DNA from: Macrocystis pyrifera
Lineage: Eukaryota; Sar; Phaeophyceae; Laminariales; Laminariaceae
DNA: 64,000 nucleotides
NCBI GenBank assembly: GCA_031763025.1
Contig: JASSKH010000010.1
Coordinates: forward strand, 7,001,901 to 7,065,900
Direction of reading: 5' to 3'
In this document: one piece after another, positions 1 through 12,420 of the stretch
How the letters are laid out: each line of letters opens with the position of its first letter
Numbering within the stretch: position 1 is the first letter of the stretch
Position numbers and translations under genes: made by a program
Notes under the pieces: model-generated
What the model was told of the DNA's origin: nothing
The model's database searches: none
Seen by the model: only the letters and a program-made list of their open reading frames with translations

Positions 1-1108
1 TTGATTGATGAGAGTTGAGAGTATTAAAGATAGCTACGTTGTTACGCAACAGCAGCGTTGGCAGTAGTCAGTTGCTACACAACAACAATAACAGTAGTCA
101 GTAGCCTATCGGTTCGCTGTCGGGACATAGCTAGTCATCTGTGATATAGTTCGTAGAGTACAACAGTACACTGAGCTGTCATACGAGTAGCAGTTTGTTC
201 AGAATGCGGGATTACTTGTTACGGTTCAGTACGCGGTGGAACTGTAGAACCCCGAAAAACAGGCTGAGTTCTCCCGAGTTTTGCTTGTTTTAGTTTTGAG
301 GTTACACTGCATTTCGAGGGTCCGGGGGGCAGTATTTTTGTTTTGAGTTATAGATCGAGATGCGACACACGTGCACAACGCACACTCGCCCACTCTCCTT
401 CTCTCCCCACCTGTCTCCTCTGCGAGACCGCAATAATCAACGACAAGGCCTTGGAGTGCCATCTCTTTCATCATCAGCTCTTTCGAGCTCGAAGCTCATG
501 CTTTACCAGTCGGTTAACATCGATTGAAGTGCTTGCCTCTGCCACATGCAAGAATAATTATCAATAGAGAGCGGCTGTTCGTCGTTAGTATATTTTATGT
601 ATCTCGTTGTGTTTGTTGTAGTGTTTATCATTGTGGGGACACTACAGTACAGCAGCATATACCATATACTCCTCGCGCCTTCCTACGTGGTATGTGTGCG
701 GCGGTCTCTGAAGCCTAAAGTGAAACCCTCACTGTAGATATGATATTTCCCTAATCCCGAGTAGTTTGCGCCCGTAATGTATTTTCTCTTTCCTTTTTTT
801 GCGATTTTTTTCCCCATTTTTTCCCCCCATCTCTTGTGCCCTCGTCGCCTTTTTTTTCTGCTCATCCCTCCCTCGTCGTAACTCCGATCCGTGGTCACGA
901 GGTGGACTTGCCGCCCCCCCAAAATATCAAAAACGGTACGCGCATTGCACTCTTATCGCGAAAAGAGCTCAACGCTTTCTTCCCTCGTCGACTCGCGTCC
1001 AATCTAAAGAGGTTTCACTAACGCTACGTATGAGTCGGCAGGATTTCACGGCTAATGACTACGGGTACCAGATTGTCGGTAGGTGACGTTGGCCAACTAG
1101 CTAAGTTT

Positions 1109-1160
1109 AGTCGGCAAGTCGTTGGGCGAAGCCATCTGATGGTCAGCCGACTTGCCGACT
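1109..1160. repeat. Perfect 13-bp inverted repeat
   Basis: AGTCGGCAAGTCG at 1,109-1,121 and CGACTTGCCGACT at 1,148-1,160, loop 26. The AGTCGGCA word recurs at 1,030 and 1,273. Confidence 0.85.
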
Positions 1161-3649
1161 TGAGTCATCAGGCGAGCGAAGCGAACCAGATCAGCAATCT
1201 CCCACGCTCCCGACGAGGGGGGCCCGCGTTCAAAAATAATTTCTTCAAGCATAGAAACCCAATAAATCGGATAGTCGGCACCTCCAGGAAGTGACTGAAT
1301 GGTGTAACTATTTCAGTATTCCGACCAATACCTACTGCTGTAGTTGGTGAATGTTATCGTCACGTATGGCTGGGATTACCCTCTTGCTCAATGTGGGCGA
1401 AAAAACATCCTGGTGTGAGACACTGAACAAAAAAGCAAACCGCATAGTAAGGCGTCTACAACCTCTCAATTCGGTACCCGCTATACTGCTCAATGACTCC
1501 GCATTGGTTATTTTATTATTGTACGCCCACGGTGTGCAAGGTGCAAGGGGTGGGGATGATGACCTGCGGCGCAGACCCACATCCGTTTTTTGTTTTTATT
1601 TTGACAGATCATATTGTTCATTTTTTGTTTGTTATTAGTGTTGCCTGTCGGACAATGTAGCGTAAGCTTCAACATTCATCACTCGTAAGTACTCCGAAAT
1701 AAGAAAATCACGCGAATAAATAAGCACGAAGTCTAACCCCCTTCTGTACCTACTTCCGGCTTGAGCTCTATCTACTCTGTTTGGTTTGTTTGCCCCCCTT
1801 CCTTCTCGTTACATACCTTTTTTACTATAATAATTATTATGTCATTGATATCTGCTGTATGATACTCCATTTGCCCGTTAGCCTCATTTTCTCGTTTGGC
1901 TACATGACCTTGTCCCCCATTTCCTATTTTTGTAGCGTATTCATGTGTATGCACCCCGTAGTAGAGGCCCATAGCAGCTCCCCCCTCCCCCTCTTCCCCT
2001 AAGGGCTTGAGCTCACCGAAATGTCGCTGCCGTACACGGTCCACGGCTTGGAACACAGCAGTAAGAAGGCGCCGACCCACACGTGGATCCTCGCCATGGT
2101 TCTTGAGCGGCATGCATCGGGGGGATGGGGGTGGCGGGGGGAAGGAGCGGGGGGTAGGAGCGGATGGCAACGACCGTCGTTAGCTGGTCAGCAGGAGGGC
2201 TTGAATCGCCAAGCGACCGACGGGGCCAAGGCCTGCCTCAACCAGCCGGCGAAGCACACGTCACATTTCTTTAGCTGTAGTTACGTTTGTCGAGATTTCG
2301 TTTTTTTCCGAACACATCTTCGTAAAATCACTTTTCGGCCAAACGCTAAGAAGGGGGGCGACACGAAAAGCGGGTCGTCCGGTCACGATACATACACTAG
2401 TATATAAGTGTAATCGCCGAGGGTTGAGGGCGATCTTGTGCGGTGTTTGTGTCGCGACATCCCGTTTTTTTTTCGTTGTTGGTGTTTGTTTTTCCCCTTT
2501 GTGCGTACAAGGTGCATGTGCTATTGTGTCCTGGTTCAAGACGCGCAACGTATACGAGAAGGAGTGCTTTTACGAGTGAGTACAGTCGGTAGTATACTGG
2601 GTGGGGCCCATTGTGATCAGAACCAACGATGGACCGAAAAGCCAACATACCTGCTATCCATCCTCCTACGTATGTTTACCTACCACATCTGGGTGTGATT
2701 ATTATTAATACAGCAGTACGTTCCCTTCGTACATGAATACCACGATCGATCATCGTGCAGCACCAGTGTACTGCATGTATTTACATTTTTATTTTATTTT
2801 TATCGTCACTTTTACTTTCCAGCCTATCTCATAGGAGATTTTACCCTCTGCGATCTTCTGGACAAGCCGTGGTCACAGGTGTCGTCCCTTCTCCCCCCCG
2901 GTACGTGCCTTTTTTTGTCGCGCATAGGGTTCAGCATTCCCACTGCTCGTCGATTTTCATCGAATGTAGCACACTCACGCTCTCTCGCTTTCCGCTATTA
3001 ATAGTCAATTTTTTATGCAAGAAAAAGTCCCTACGAGCATGCACTCGGTGAGACTTTAATCCACGATCTTGATAGGCACGCGGACCACCACCTGTTGTCT
3101 ATTATTATTTTTTCTACCCAACTACATCATCAGCAGCACACCCAGTGTCCGTCCTGACTCCTTATCCTATTAATAGAGATAAACTAAGCATGTGGTCACC
3201 ACCTGTGAGAGAAAAAAAACAGTACCTAGTGGTACATAACCACGCGATCCCAAAACATAGGGAATATCCATATATAATATTCGTATATCAGCGGTTATTA
3301 TATATCGGGACCGAGAGGTATCGTACGTCTGTCTGTGGTATCATACTTCGTATATCGGTCTGATCGAAAATAAAAAGGGTTTTCTTATATGCAGTGAAAT
3401 CTACGGACCTCCCTTATATTTACGACAGGTATTCTGGTACCTATTCAATTATCAATAGGGTACCATCATTGAACGTATGTATATATGCACTGGTATATAT
3501 AACACGTATGAACTGTACGAGTACGTATGATACAAGCACCCACCAGCAAAACAGGAATACGAGTACGAGTGGGAGTCTTGCTGCGTGTTGATTGATGCAC
3601 TGAGACCGTAATAAGTTGATATGGCTTGTTTTTTTGTGGTTTGACATCC

Positions 3650-3726
3650 CACAGGTTTTTTTTTTGAGTGGTGGACACGCGGAAACAACAGCAGCAGTAG
3701 TAGCAGCAGCAGCAGCAGCAGCAGCT
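3650..3726. repeat. T run and CAG/TAG trinucleotide repeat
   Basis: A T9 tract, then (CAG)n with TAG interruptions, about 14 units from 3,685. The long frames across it are artefacts of the repeat. Confidence 0.9.
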
Positions 3727-5184
3727 GTGCGTGGGTGACGATGTGGCTGTGACGAGGGTAACCCCTGCTAACAACCCGCTCCTGAATACTGGGTTGTTGG
3801 GGGAAATCGTGGGTATATACGTCAAAATACGTATCGTGTAGAGCGTCTGAATACAACAAACTCCAAACCTCACACTCAGCCAAAACGGGCCAAAACTGGC
3901 CTTAAACGCGCCTGCGCCGCGTTTGCATCGAACAAGGAAGTTCTCAATTGCGGACGACGATCACAAGTGTGTGTGTGTGTTCTTCACATTATACCGTTCT
4001 TCTACTCGTCGACATCCAGCAAGCCCAGTGTCCGTGCTGATTCTTCACCCTAGGAAGATACGAGCTCTGTGGTCACAGACTACGACACAGAGATAACACA
4101 CCGTAATGCATTAACAGCCTACGCAATACCATGCCTTCGCACTAGGTGCGGCCGACACAACATACATACATACGCCAGCAACCAAAATACACCATAAAGA
4201 AAGAGCAGCAACGAAGAAACCAAACCGAAAAAGAAAAAGAAAAAGAAATGCAGACCGCGCTACGCAATTGTCAAGTCAACAACAACACCTTAAAGATCAT
4301 TTCTGTTCTCCAAGATTGCTAAACCTACTCACAAGATGTGAGATGATACACGAAACCCAACTGTTAATACCAGGTACTCCTACCCGAATGGATTTCAGAG
4401 TCGAATTTCTCCAGAGTACAGGAGACGCAAAGCTAACGAGGATGGTGGCCTTCGAAATGTTTCGTCGAGCATTTCCGTGGACAGACGCATCGCTATGTCG
4501 CTCGGCACTCTCTCCGTCATGGGGAAAGGAGCTTCGAAAGGCGTTGGAGGGGGTGTGTTTCTTACGTGTTACAAGTAAAATACGTATGATAGGTATCATA
4601 AGATACCTGATACCGTACCTGATACCAGGTACCTGGTATGTACGTACCGCTTTGACTGGTAATATAAGATTCGTTTGGTCTGCATACCTGGTATCATTTT
4701 CAAATATTTCTTATTTTCCCGGTCAGGGTGATGCGTGGTATGACGTGTAGTGATGGATAGCGATGATAGAGGAATCGAGTTGGACACGACATCTCGAGAA
4801 ATGAGAAACAAAATCAATACGTACACAAACAAACCGGGCTGCCCACTACTGGTTGAATCAGCCAGTACAGATTATAATGTCGAAAACAACCAGTACACTG
4901 GGTTTCAGTAGTATGCTGGTTTGCAGTGCCATATACAGCAGCAAGTTAGTTGCCTCTCATAGCTACCCCCTACTCTCTCCTCCGGAAACTCATTTTTGGT
5001 GGGTTTCCATTTCTGTACTGTAGTATGACGTGTTTCTTGTGTGAACGCAGTGTGCAAGATGAACTACATACTGGTGAATACACTGGCCAATCAGTAGATT
5101 ACTACTGCCAGTACATACTGCGCCAATGCCCAGCCTCGCAAAACTTTGGTATGTCGAGTACCAAATGCTGCTGCTGTATGTAGT

Positions 5185-5600
5185 GAATGGATATTATGGA
5201 CATCGTAATCGAGTTCGATAAGGTACCGATAAAAAAATCCAGACCGATAATATGATGGTACTGGCCTGTAATTGTGATGGGTATCGATATCGGAAACCTG
5301 TTCGATGCGATATCGATGAAAGAAGAACGTAGAACTAAATCGATCAAAACTACATTGATATTGGTATCGAGTTTGGTGCGACATCATATGCCGACAAATG
5401 AAAAACCATAATAAGATCGATCACATAGTGACAACTAACTGCTGTAACAATGTTGTACACGTTGTAGATAGATAGATATGGAAATCGATATCGGAATCGA
5501 TTTGTATCACGTCATATACTATGATATAATATCATATCATATCATATAACATCAAATCGTGTCGTATTCGTATCGCATAACGATCAAAACATCATCCTCC
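5185..5600. repeat. AT-rich region with GATATCGATATCG words
   Basis: Repeated ATCGATATCG, TCGATATTGG and ATCATATCATATC words over about 400 bp. No gene. Confidence 0.6.
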
Positions 5601-6225
5601 TGCTATATAGTATCTTTCTGTGATGATACCAGGTACTACATTAACTATGGGTAGTACTACTGCTGCTGCTGTGTAAAATAAATTATCCCGTTACGGCTCG
5701 ATCCGAAACATTTTTTTTCATCCCCGGTGAAAATGATGAAGCACAAAAAGATCCACCTCGCAACACGGTTCATGTCGCCGTCGTAGTCGTATACAGGGCA
5801 GTATCATCAATAGCTAGTAGAATCTATCCGAGGCTGAGCTGGAACCTTCAACGGAGCTACAGTACGTACGTACGCATGTCACTAGGCTCACGGAACGGTG
5901 CTCGTTGGGGAGGAGAGGCGCACTGGTTCTCTCGTTCGTTGTTTGACAGGGGGGTCAACTCGGCTATTGTATAAAATTTTTTTTTATAAATTTTGAAATA
6001 CGTCAGCTGTGAGTTCGACTGATTAAATAGTTGATACTCAACTTTGCAAGCTGCGTAATACGCCTCGTCTATATTCCATTTTTTGTAGAAATCCGGTGAT
6101 CATTCGATATCACAGTATCCGGAAATGTATTAAACGTCTGCGTTTTAGTATCATGAAACAAAATTCCTTAATTTTTCAGACATAGTGGTAGGATACGTAG
6201 ATTCCCGAGTGTCGAATGTACGAAG

Positions 6226-6681
6226 CTATTCAGGGCAGGTTTGTTTGTTCGCCTGCAGCTTGGGCTCTGGGCCTTTGCGCACATCAGTCGTAGCGACCAA
6301 CCGCAAGTTACGGAGTTCGCTGGGACAGATGGACCGAAGCTTTTCCAGTGAGGAGGTGTCTACGGCAGCAGGGTTCGACGCTACCATCGAATGCGAATTC
6401 CCCATCCTCTGACCGACTTTTCTCGTACGCTCACCTGCTTGCTGTTGCTGCTGCTCAAGAAGGTAGTTGTATCGTCGAGTGATATCCTCAGATTCGGAGG
6501 TAAGCGACTTTGATTTCAAGTTGAAAGTAGCTGCCGCCGCCCTGTCGACGGCGGGGTGTGCTTGCAGAAAACTCTCCGCGGGTTCGTGGACCGAGCGCAG
6601 GCAAACAAAGCAGGGGGCGTGTCGGGACACCCGGCCTCCAGGAGCGACCTCTCGCCGCGAGTGAGTGTGTGCCCGGTGCAT
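6226..6681 (-). CDS. Candidate exon of unknown protein
   Basis: A 151-codon minus frame with normal-looking composition: FNLKSKSLTSESEDITRRYN, a Gln run, then VDTSSLEKLRSICPSELRNL. A good donor (CAG|GTGAGC) follows the Gln run, and the frame simply reads through it. No domain recognised. The surrounding + strand frames are not better. It may be one exon of a short gene together with the frame at 6,694-7,047. Confidence 0.35.
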   Translation of the reverse strand: MHRAHTHSRREVAPGGRVSRHAPCFVCLRSVHEPAESFLQAHPAVDRAAAATFNLKSKSLTSESEDITRRYNYLLEQQQQQAGERTRKVGQRMGNSHSMVASNPAAVDTSSLEKLRSICPSELRNLRLVATTDVRKGPEPKLQANKQTCPE

Positions 6682-6693
6682 TGTGGAAAAATC

Positions 6694-7047
6694 TTAGCAG
6701 GTAACTTTTTTCAGTCCCGGTTCATGCATTTTGAAACGGCATGTACACATGAAGACTCCTCTAGGAGGCTTTTTTTTAAGGCGGCGTGTCTTGTGACATA
6801 TGGAGAGAAACGTTTCTCTCGTTTGTTCATGCAACGACAACAGGTTTATTGTTTCTGGTGATGACGATGATATCGAAAATTGCTGATGGGTACTCGTACG
6901 TACAAAAAGGTTTGCCATTCGTCTTGGTAGTACGTGTCTCCACCGGAGTAGGTCGTGTTTAAAAAGTGCGTGGGCAATCGGCGGAAAAGCCTTGAGCAGT
7001 TTTAGTTGTGTTCGTTTGAGTCCCGGCGACTGATGCGGCTCCTTCAT
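6694..7047 (-). CDS. Candidate upstream exon, unknown protein
   Basis: ATG at 7,047 (minus strand), 117 codons, basic and rich in Leu, His and Arg (LKLLKAFPPIAHALFKHDLL). It stops 12 bases before the frame at 6,681 begins. Could be the first part of the same gene or chance. No family recognised. Confidence 0.25.
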   Translation of the reverse strand: MKEPHQSPGLKRTQLKLLKAFPPIAHALFKHDLLRWRHVLPRRMANLFVRTSTHQQFSISSSSPETINLLSLHEQTRETFLSICHKTRRLKKKPPRGVFMCTCRFKMHEPGLKKVTC

Positions 7048-7261
7048 AAAACACTAGCGGTACGGCCACGGCTCCTCCCGTGACGCTAGTGCTGTGTTTC
7101 CCACAGTAGTAGTAGTATGTACGTACGTACCTGATATTACGGTAATACTTGTAGCGTGTTGTTGTGATATACCACTCTGAATGGAAATGGAAGGATCACC
7201 GTGCGCGGTGGCTCTCGGGGGATGCCCGTCTTTGGCCTAACGCATGAACGAATACAGCAGT

Positions 7262-7470
7262 AGTAGTCGCTCAATGGTACCGGTATGCGCCAGCCAACAA
7301 TGCCGGCAAGATAATAGTAGTGGCAAGGGACACTACTCCGCACACTACTGACTGTTACCAGGTATGTGCCAAGCAGTTGCACGGGCACTGTTATTACCGG
7401 CAACCGGCACTAGTCAACCGGCACTGCTGTATACAGCGACCCGATACTGCAGTATATAGTGCAACTACTA
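7262..7470 (+). repeat. GCCGGCACT dispersed repeat, copy 1
   Basis: GCGCCAGCCAACAATGCCGGCA, in pieces, followed by GTGCCAAGCAG, CCGGCAACCGGCACT and CAACCGGCACTGCTG. About 200 bp, shared with the copies at 22.9, 28.7 and 38.4 kb. No ORF; class unknown. Confidence 0.7.
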
Positions 7471-7539
7471 CTGGGGGCATTTACGATGCAGGGTTCGCGA
7501 AATCCAGTCCAGCACTCAGGCTGCTCTGGTGAGATGAAT

Positions 7540-7720
7540 GCCTCGACTGGGGTGCACGCATATTTTATTTTGTAAAGTTCTACATCTCACTTGGAGAGCC
7601 CTTAGGTATACCTCACCCAAAAACTGACCTTCAGAAAAAAAGGCAACCCCACCCGATGGACAATCCCATGGTCTGGGCATCCTGAAAACGCTATGGATGC
7701 ATGCGTGGTAATATACAGCG
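7540..7720 (-). repeat. GGTCAGTTT dispersed repeat, copy 1
   Basis: Minus strand: AAGGTCAGTTTTTGGGTGAG, CTCTCCAAGTGAG, ATGCGTGCACC. Matches the copies at 8.4 and 21.2 kb in order and spacing over about 100 bp, with weaker similarity upstream. Confidence 0.45.
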
Positions 7721-8364
7721 ATGTTAGCTCTTTTCATTTGCCATCTGACAATGTGTAGCGAGAGTGTCCATCACCAAAAAAACATGTTGACATACCAATG
7801 AAGAGCTCGACCACCAAAGGCAAAAGCGTATAGCGATGTTGACAAATAGCCAAGAACCACGAAGAAACTACTACTGCAGCTGTAGATGTACCTCCTTCCT
7901 CTCTTAGCCCTACCCCCTCCCTCCGCAATGGCCAAGCCCTCCTCCCCACGACGATATTGATAACACTACTACGCTGTAGCCTCTCGATTGAGGAGCCTCA
8001 TCCATCAGAAATACGTCGGTTCAAAAGTGATACCAGGTACGGCGGTGGTGGTAATGGCGTACCCATTAGAAGCAGTAGAGCTTACCACTTATTCGAGATT
8101 TGGTCTTATTGGCTTAGGGTCAGTATTCGAGTTGCTCTGATTGGCTTATGATTGTTAGGATTCCTTCTGGTCGTCTCGTACACATGTTAACCATTTACTC
8201 GAACAAGTGATAAGCAACCATCATTTTAATACCACCCCGTGAGAGCCCAAAAACGTGGTCTTATCTCTAATAGTACTATCTTTTACTCCTGAACGAAAGT
8301 AAAACCATACCAGGTACGTACCACGAACTGTAATTCCAGACATTTCTGACTGCCGTGGCTCTTA

Positions 8365-8560
8365 ACTGAGGCGCTACCGAATATCATAGGAACACCACTT
8401 GCGTCTGAAGTGTTATTCGTTGCTATACCCAGGACATCGGCTGGCACTTTCATACTTTCCTAAAGGTCAGTTTCTGGGGCGGGGGGGGTTAGATCGTCTC
8501 ACGTGAGGGGAGACTCAGAGGGCAAAAGGAGATGCACCGCTATCGCATGTACGTGCAATA
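8365..8560 (+). repeat. GGTCAGTTT dispersed repeat, copy 2
   Basis: CCGAATATCATAGGAACACC, GTTGCTATACCCAGGACATC, AAGGTCAGTTTCTGGG, CAAAAGGAGATGCACCGC. Same blocks as copy 3. Confidence 0.5.
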
Positions 8561-9464
8561 CGTAGTTGTATTATCGTGATTAGCCGATATGCTTGACTTT
8601 ATCTCTACCATGGTCTTAAACCGGATGGTCCAAAGAAGGGATACCCCTACAATTGCAGCCCTTATCGTAGCACATGCCTCTCCTGTACTAACTCCAAGTA
8701 GCGTCGTTATCGCGATAAGCCGATATATTTGGTCCTACTGCTATGATGGTCTTAAACCGGATAAAAAGGTGATGCCCCTAGTTGTAACCCGTATCATCAT
8801 AGCACGCATCGTGAACAAGGCAAACACCGGTACGTTCATGCCCAGCAGCAGTGCAAACAAGCAGCGATCTCATCGAGAATGTAAGATTAACGCATTCACA
8901 CATAGATGTGGACCCTGCCCTACTTCTTCATAAATTCAAAACGAACCGGGTATCACAACGTCGCATCACAATCAATCCTGTCGTCGAAATTTGTAGAAGA
9001 CGCTGTCGTCTCTGCCTTGTTGTCGTTGGCTGTTTGGCCCTTAATGAATCCCGAGTTCCAGGTGGAACGCCCCCCAAATAAACCACCGTTCGTAAACGGA
9101 TCGACAGTGGCTCACAGAACACGTGTGCAAAAGGTTAGGACACACCTGGTATCTTGAAAGCGGCGCAAAAAATTGGGCTTTGGTGCAGAGAACATGCACA
9201 CTGTGTGTATTAATAGTTGCCTCGAAACTTCTTACGTCAGTGTATGATCAATAATCGGCCTTTTACTCTACCGGTACTTGATACGGACCAGACGGAGTCA
9301 GTTGTTAGAACAATTTAGCGAAAACAGTTAATGGCATGCTTTGAGGTACCTAGATTCGCCTCGTTCATGAAACAAATAAGAAAGTGTTTTTTTCCCACGA
9401 AAGTGCCTGGTCATTGTTTTTTACATTCGGAGGGCCTGTGGTTGCTGAGGACACATTTTCGCCG

Positions 9465-9755
9465 CTAGCGCCAGTCCTGGGCCCTTGACAAAACAATGCT
9501 GGCTGTGCCACTGTTCCATTGCGCGTGGCAGTCATCATGATAATAACTGTGTGACATTCGAGGAGCTATTGCATGCGGCATTCGTGGCGGACACAATTTG
9601 GGGCGTTTTCGTTTGAATCGGTTTGAATCAGCTTGTATCACCTGGCGATGAAACTTCGCCACCCGGTCGTTGAACACATCGGCCACGTCGGCGTCTTCGC
9701 GCTCAACGGCGCACTCGGCAATAGATTGTACCTCAGCGTACAGCGGTTCCGCCAA
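9465..9755 (-). CDS. Short candidate ORF, unknown
   Basis: 96 codons starting MAEPLYAEVQSIAECAVE, helical and charged in its first half (VERED...FNDRVAKFHRQVIQ). No known domain and no clear neighbours. The heptad-like spacing would suit a short coiled coil. Could be a decayed gene fragment. Confidence 0.25.
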   Translation of the reverse strand: MAEPLYAEVQSIAECAVEREDADVADVFNDRVAKFHRQVIQADSNRFKRKRPKLCPPRMPHAIAPRMSHSYYHDDCHAQWNSGTASIVLSRAQDWR

Positions 9756-11005
9756 GTATTGGCTTGTCGAGCCTTTTCGGGGGGGTGGGTTTAGGCTAGC
9801 ATTTCAACGACAAACAGATGTGTACTACAGTAACCGGTAGCCAAAGGCGCCCATGGTTCTAATAAGACGACACACCACACCTCCGTGCTTTTAGGCTTTC
9901 CCTCCTAACTCAGCAGGTAACATTTTCACGTTTGATGTCGCGTCGGGGACACGGGTTTGAATCTCACTTCGAATGTATATACTATAGTATCACTTCCGCG
10001 TGCGTCCCTACAAAACATGTCCCCCCGGTTCACCAGGTATTGAAACGAAGCGGGTAGGTCCACGTACGGCCGTGTATGTTAGATCACGCACGTGCACGGG
10101 TGCTGGGCGCGTTGCCTCGCTCAAGAGGAGCGGTAGGAGGAGACCTAAAACACCATAAGGCGGTGGAGGAAAGCAGCCAATACCTGGTATCAATTGTCAA
10201 GTTATTAAGTTAAGTTATGTGCGATAAATGGGGCCTCTCAACCCCTTACCCCGTGACCCTGTGAAGGAAGCCATACATAAGTATAATTTTATGAGGAAGC
10301 CATATATAAGTATAATTTTTATGAAGCCCTTCGGGGGAAACGTAAATCCCTATGCAGTCCCTGTACGAGTAGACGGAAAATAGATACACAAATATCACTC
10401 ATCCGTACAATCAGACATATCATGGTATTACATATGAGTACGGCTATGACCAACGACCATTAACGACAGCCTCCCTAGTCGCGGCATACACCCATAATGT
10501 TAATAGTGTCTAAGCTATTCTACAGTTCCTGACAGCAAACCTGGGTTTTATTTTAGTTTCAGAAAAATAGTGTTTCTCGATAAACCAAACTTTGAAGGAC
10601 AAAAAAAAGTAGTAGTGCCTATCACTCCGAACACGGAAATTTCTAAACTCGCTTTAGAAAAAAACAGCTGCCTCGCTGTTGTGAAAATGCCAAACCCATC
10701 CAGAATTCAAAAACTCGAATCAAGATGGAGATTCTAAAGTACATCAGGTGTTGTGTTCCCTCCAACGCGTTTGCAGTATTCAAAACTGGGCCTTCGCGGC
10801 CAGACTGCCATTAGCTGAATGAAAAAAAAAAAATACCACTATACGGCACATTACTGCCCATTACCATCCAAAAATGATCTCGACCTCAATCTCAAGCCCA
10901 AAACAAAGCCAACAAACCATAAATGAAACGCTGGAGTTTTCCAGGGCTGTTCGCGGGTCCCGAATGGACCCACCGGTCGGGATAGGAGGTATTCCAAAAT
11001 GTAAC
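9756..11005. other. Intergenic, no gene recognised
   Basis: Contains the 29-bp duplication. A faint tRNA-like A-box/B-box pair (TAACTCAGCAGGTAACA, 9,909; GGGTTTGAATCTC, 9,956) does not fold convincingly. Confidence 0.5.
10266..10324. repeat. About 29-bp direct duplication
   Basis: GGAAGCCATACATAAGTATA then AATTTTATGA, repeated once with one substitution and one extra T. Confidence 0.9.
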
Positions 11006-11230
11006 GGTTCGGGTCGGGTCGGGTTGGGTTGGGTTGGGTCGGGTCGGGTCGGGTCGGGTCGGGTCGGATCGGATCGGATCGGTCGTGTCGGGTCGGGTCG
11101 GATCAGGTTGAGTCGGATCTGGAGATTTCCAAACTTTTGCGGGTCGGATCGGGTCAAGTAAAAACATTTGAAAAAAAATGCGGGTCAGGTCGGGTCAGCT
11201 GGCCTGACCTGACCCGACCTGCCCCGTGAA
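11006..11230. repeat. GGGTC pentamer array with inverted arm
   Basis: About 20 units of GGGTC/GGGTT/GGATC to 11,155, then an inverted pair CAGGTCGGGTCAG (11,186-11,198) and CTGACCCGACCTG (11,209-11,221), a perfect 13-bp stem. G-quadruplex-capable on the + strand. Confidence 0.9.
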
Positions 11231-11649
11231 GTGTGACCTGACCCACACGAACAGCCCTGGAACTTCCAACCCGCATGCCCTCTACCAAAACCTCAACATC
11301 TCAGTATCGTATAACCTCTGAGTCACCTCAACTCGTCGTCAGCCAGCCGTCACGCCCAAACACATATACACATGTTCTACACATTTACTCTCACAAATAC
11401 ACACAAGAAACACAAACATGCGTTGAGCGTGCAGGTTTCCCATGTTTGATTATATCGCAGTATATCCTGATTTGCACCGATCCTCAAATGCCTCTGGCTG
11501 TGTGCGTTTTGCGGCGGCGGTGGACCGAAAAAAACAGAGGATGTGTTGGATAAAAAGCACGCACAGTTGTCGGCCTGTGACCGAAGCGGCTTTCGCGGGC
11601 GCTGATGTAGTAAGTCGAGTAGTTGCACGGCAAGTTAACGACGTTTAGG

Positions 11650-12420
11650 TACCATACTGGAGGGTGAAGTACCTAGACGTGGACTGGAAGGAGATCGGTC
11701 GCCGCGAGGTGACCAGCGGTGACGTAAGATGCTGGAGCACACAATACATGAAATGAGGCTTCTCGCCGGCAGCGAGCGCAGAGCGGCATGGACAGCCGGT
11801 TCGGCGAATGGCACGCCTGTCGGCAGAGATGCCCTCTTGGGACCGACATTAATAATGCGTCGGCTGAGGGAGGTGCTACAACGCCGAGCCGATGGCGAGG
11901 GATGAAAGGTGAAGCCACGCACGCTGTTACCAGGTTATGGCCGATGTGAATCGTCCCGCGCAAGCATTTCTTATGTTGACGTATTCAATTGTGCTGTTTC
12001 AATCAGGTAGAGCTTTGCCTCCAAACTGTATGGGATTTTAATCGCGACGGTGGGATTATGTTTGGCTTCACCAAGCTAGGTCCACTACCCAGGCACTGAA
12101 ACCTAACCCTTACCAAAGGCCTGCTCTGGTTGGCGTGCTGTGGGATCGTTGTGCTTGGATATATTCTAGGTTGCTGAGCGGGTATATTCGAGGATGTTGC
12201 CTGTGCAAGAAGATCTACGTGAGCTGCACCGAGATGTCCGCTTTGTGGCGACGAGAGGCATGCATCGGACAGGAGAGGTGTAACACAAGAGACCGACAGG
12301 GATGAAAGAGGAAGGCGCACACGCTGTTACCGGGCCGTGACCGAGATGCCCATTTTGCACCGACTATATGTATGCGTCGAGCAGGGGGGTGTTGCAGCGC
12401 CATACAACAGGATACACCGG
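11650..12420. repeat. Diverged direct repeat, about 350-400 bp apart
   Basis: GATGAAAGGTGAAGCCACGC then ACGCTGTTACCAGG near 11,905 matches GATGAAAGAGGAAGGCGCAC then ACGCTGTTACCGGG near 12,305. GAGATGCCCTCTTGGGACC matches GAGATGCCCATTTTGCACC. GATGCGTCGG.. and GGTGCTACAACGCC also recur. Perhaps the remnant of a repeat-protein gene; no open frame survives. Confidence 0.5.

Larger units (their letters stand above)
1..6225. other. Intergenic, no gene recognised
   Basis: All frames are short and interrupted, with AT-leaning, repeat-like composition. Contents beyond the listed repeats: a GAAAAA microsatellite at 4,229-4,248, (GT)n at 3,968, and four TACC(A/T)GGTA palindromes at 4,368-4,693. Nothing else seen. 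Confidence 0.6.

Noticed and set aside
9905..9975. tRNA gene
   Set aside because: A-box and B-box words occur, but no cloverleaf with paired acceptor or T stem can be drawn.
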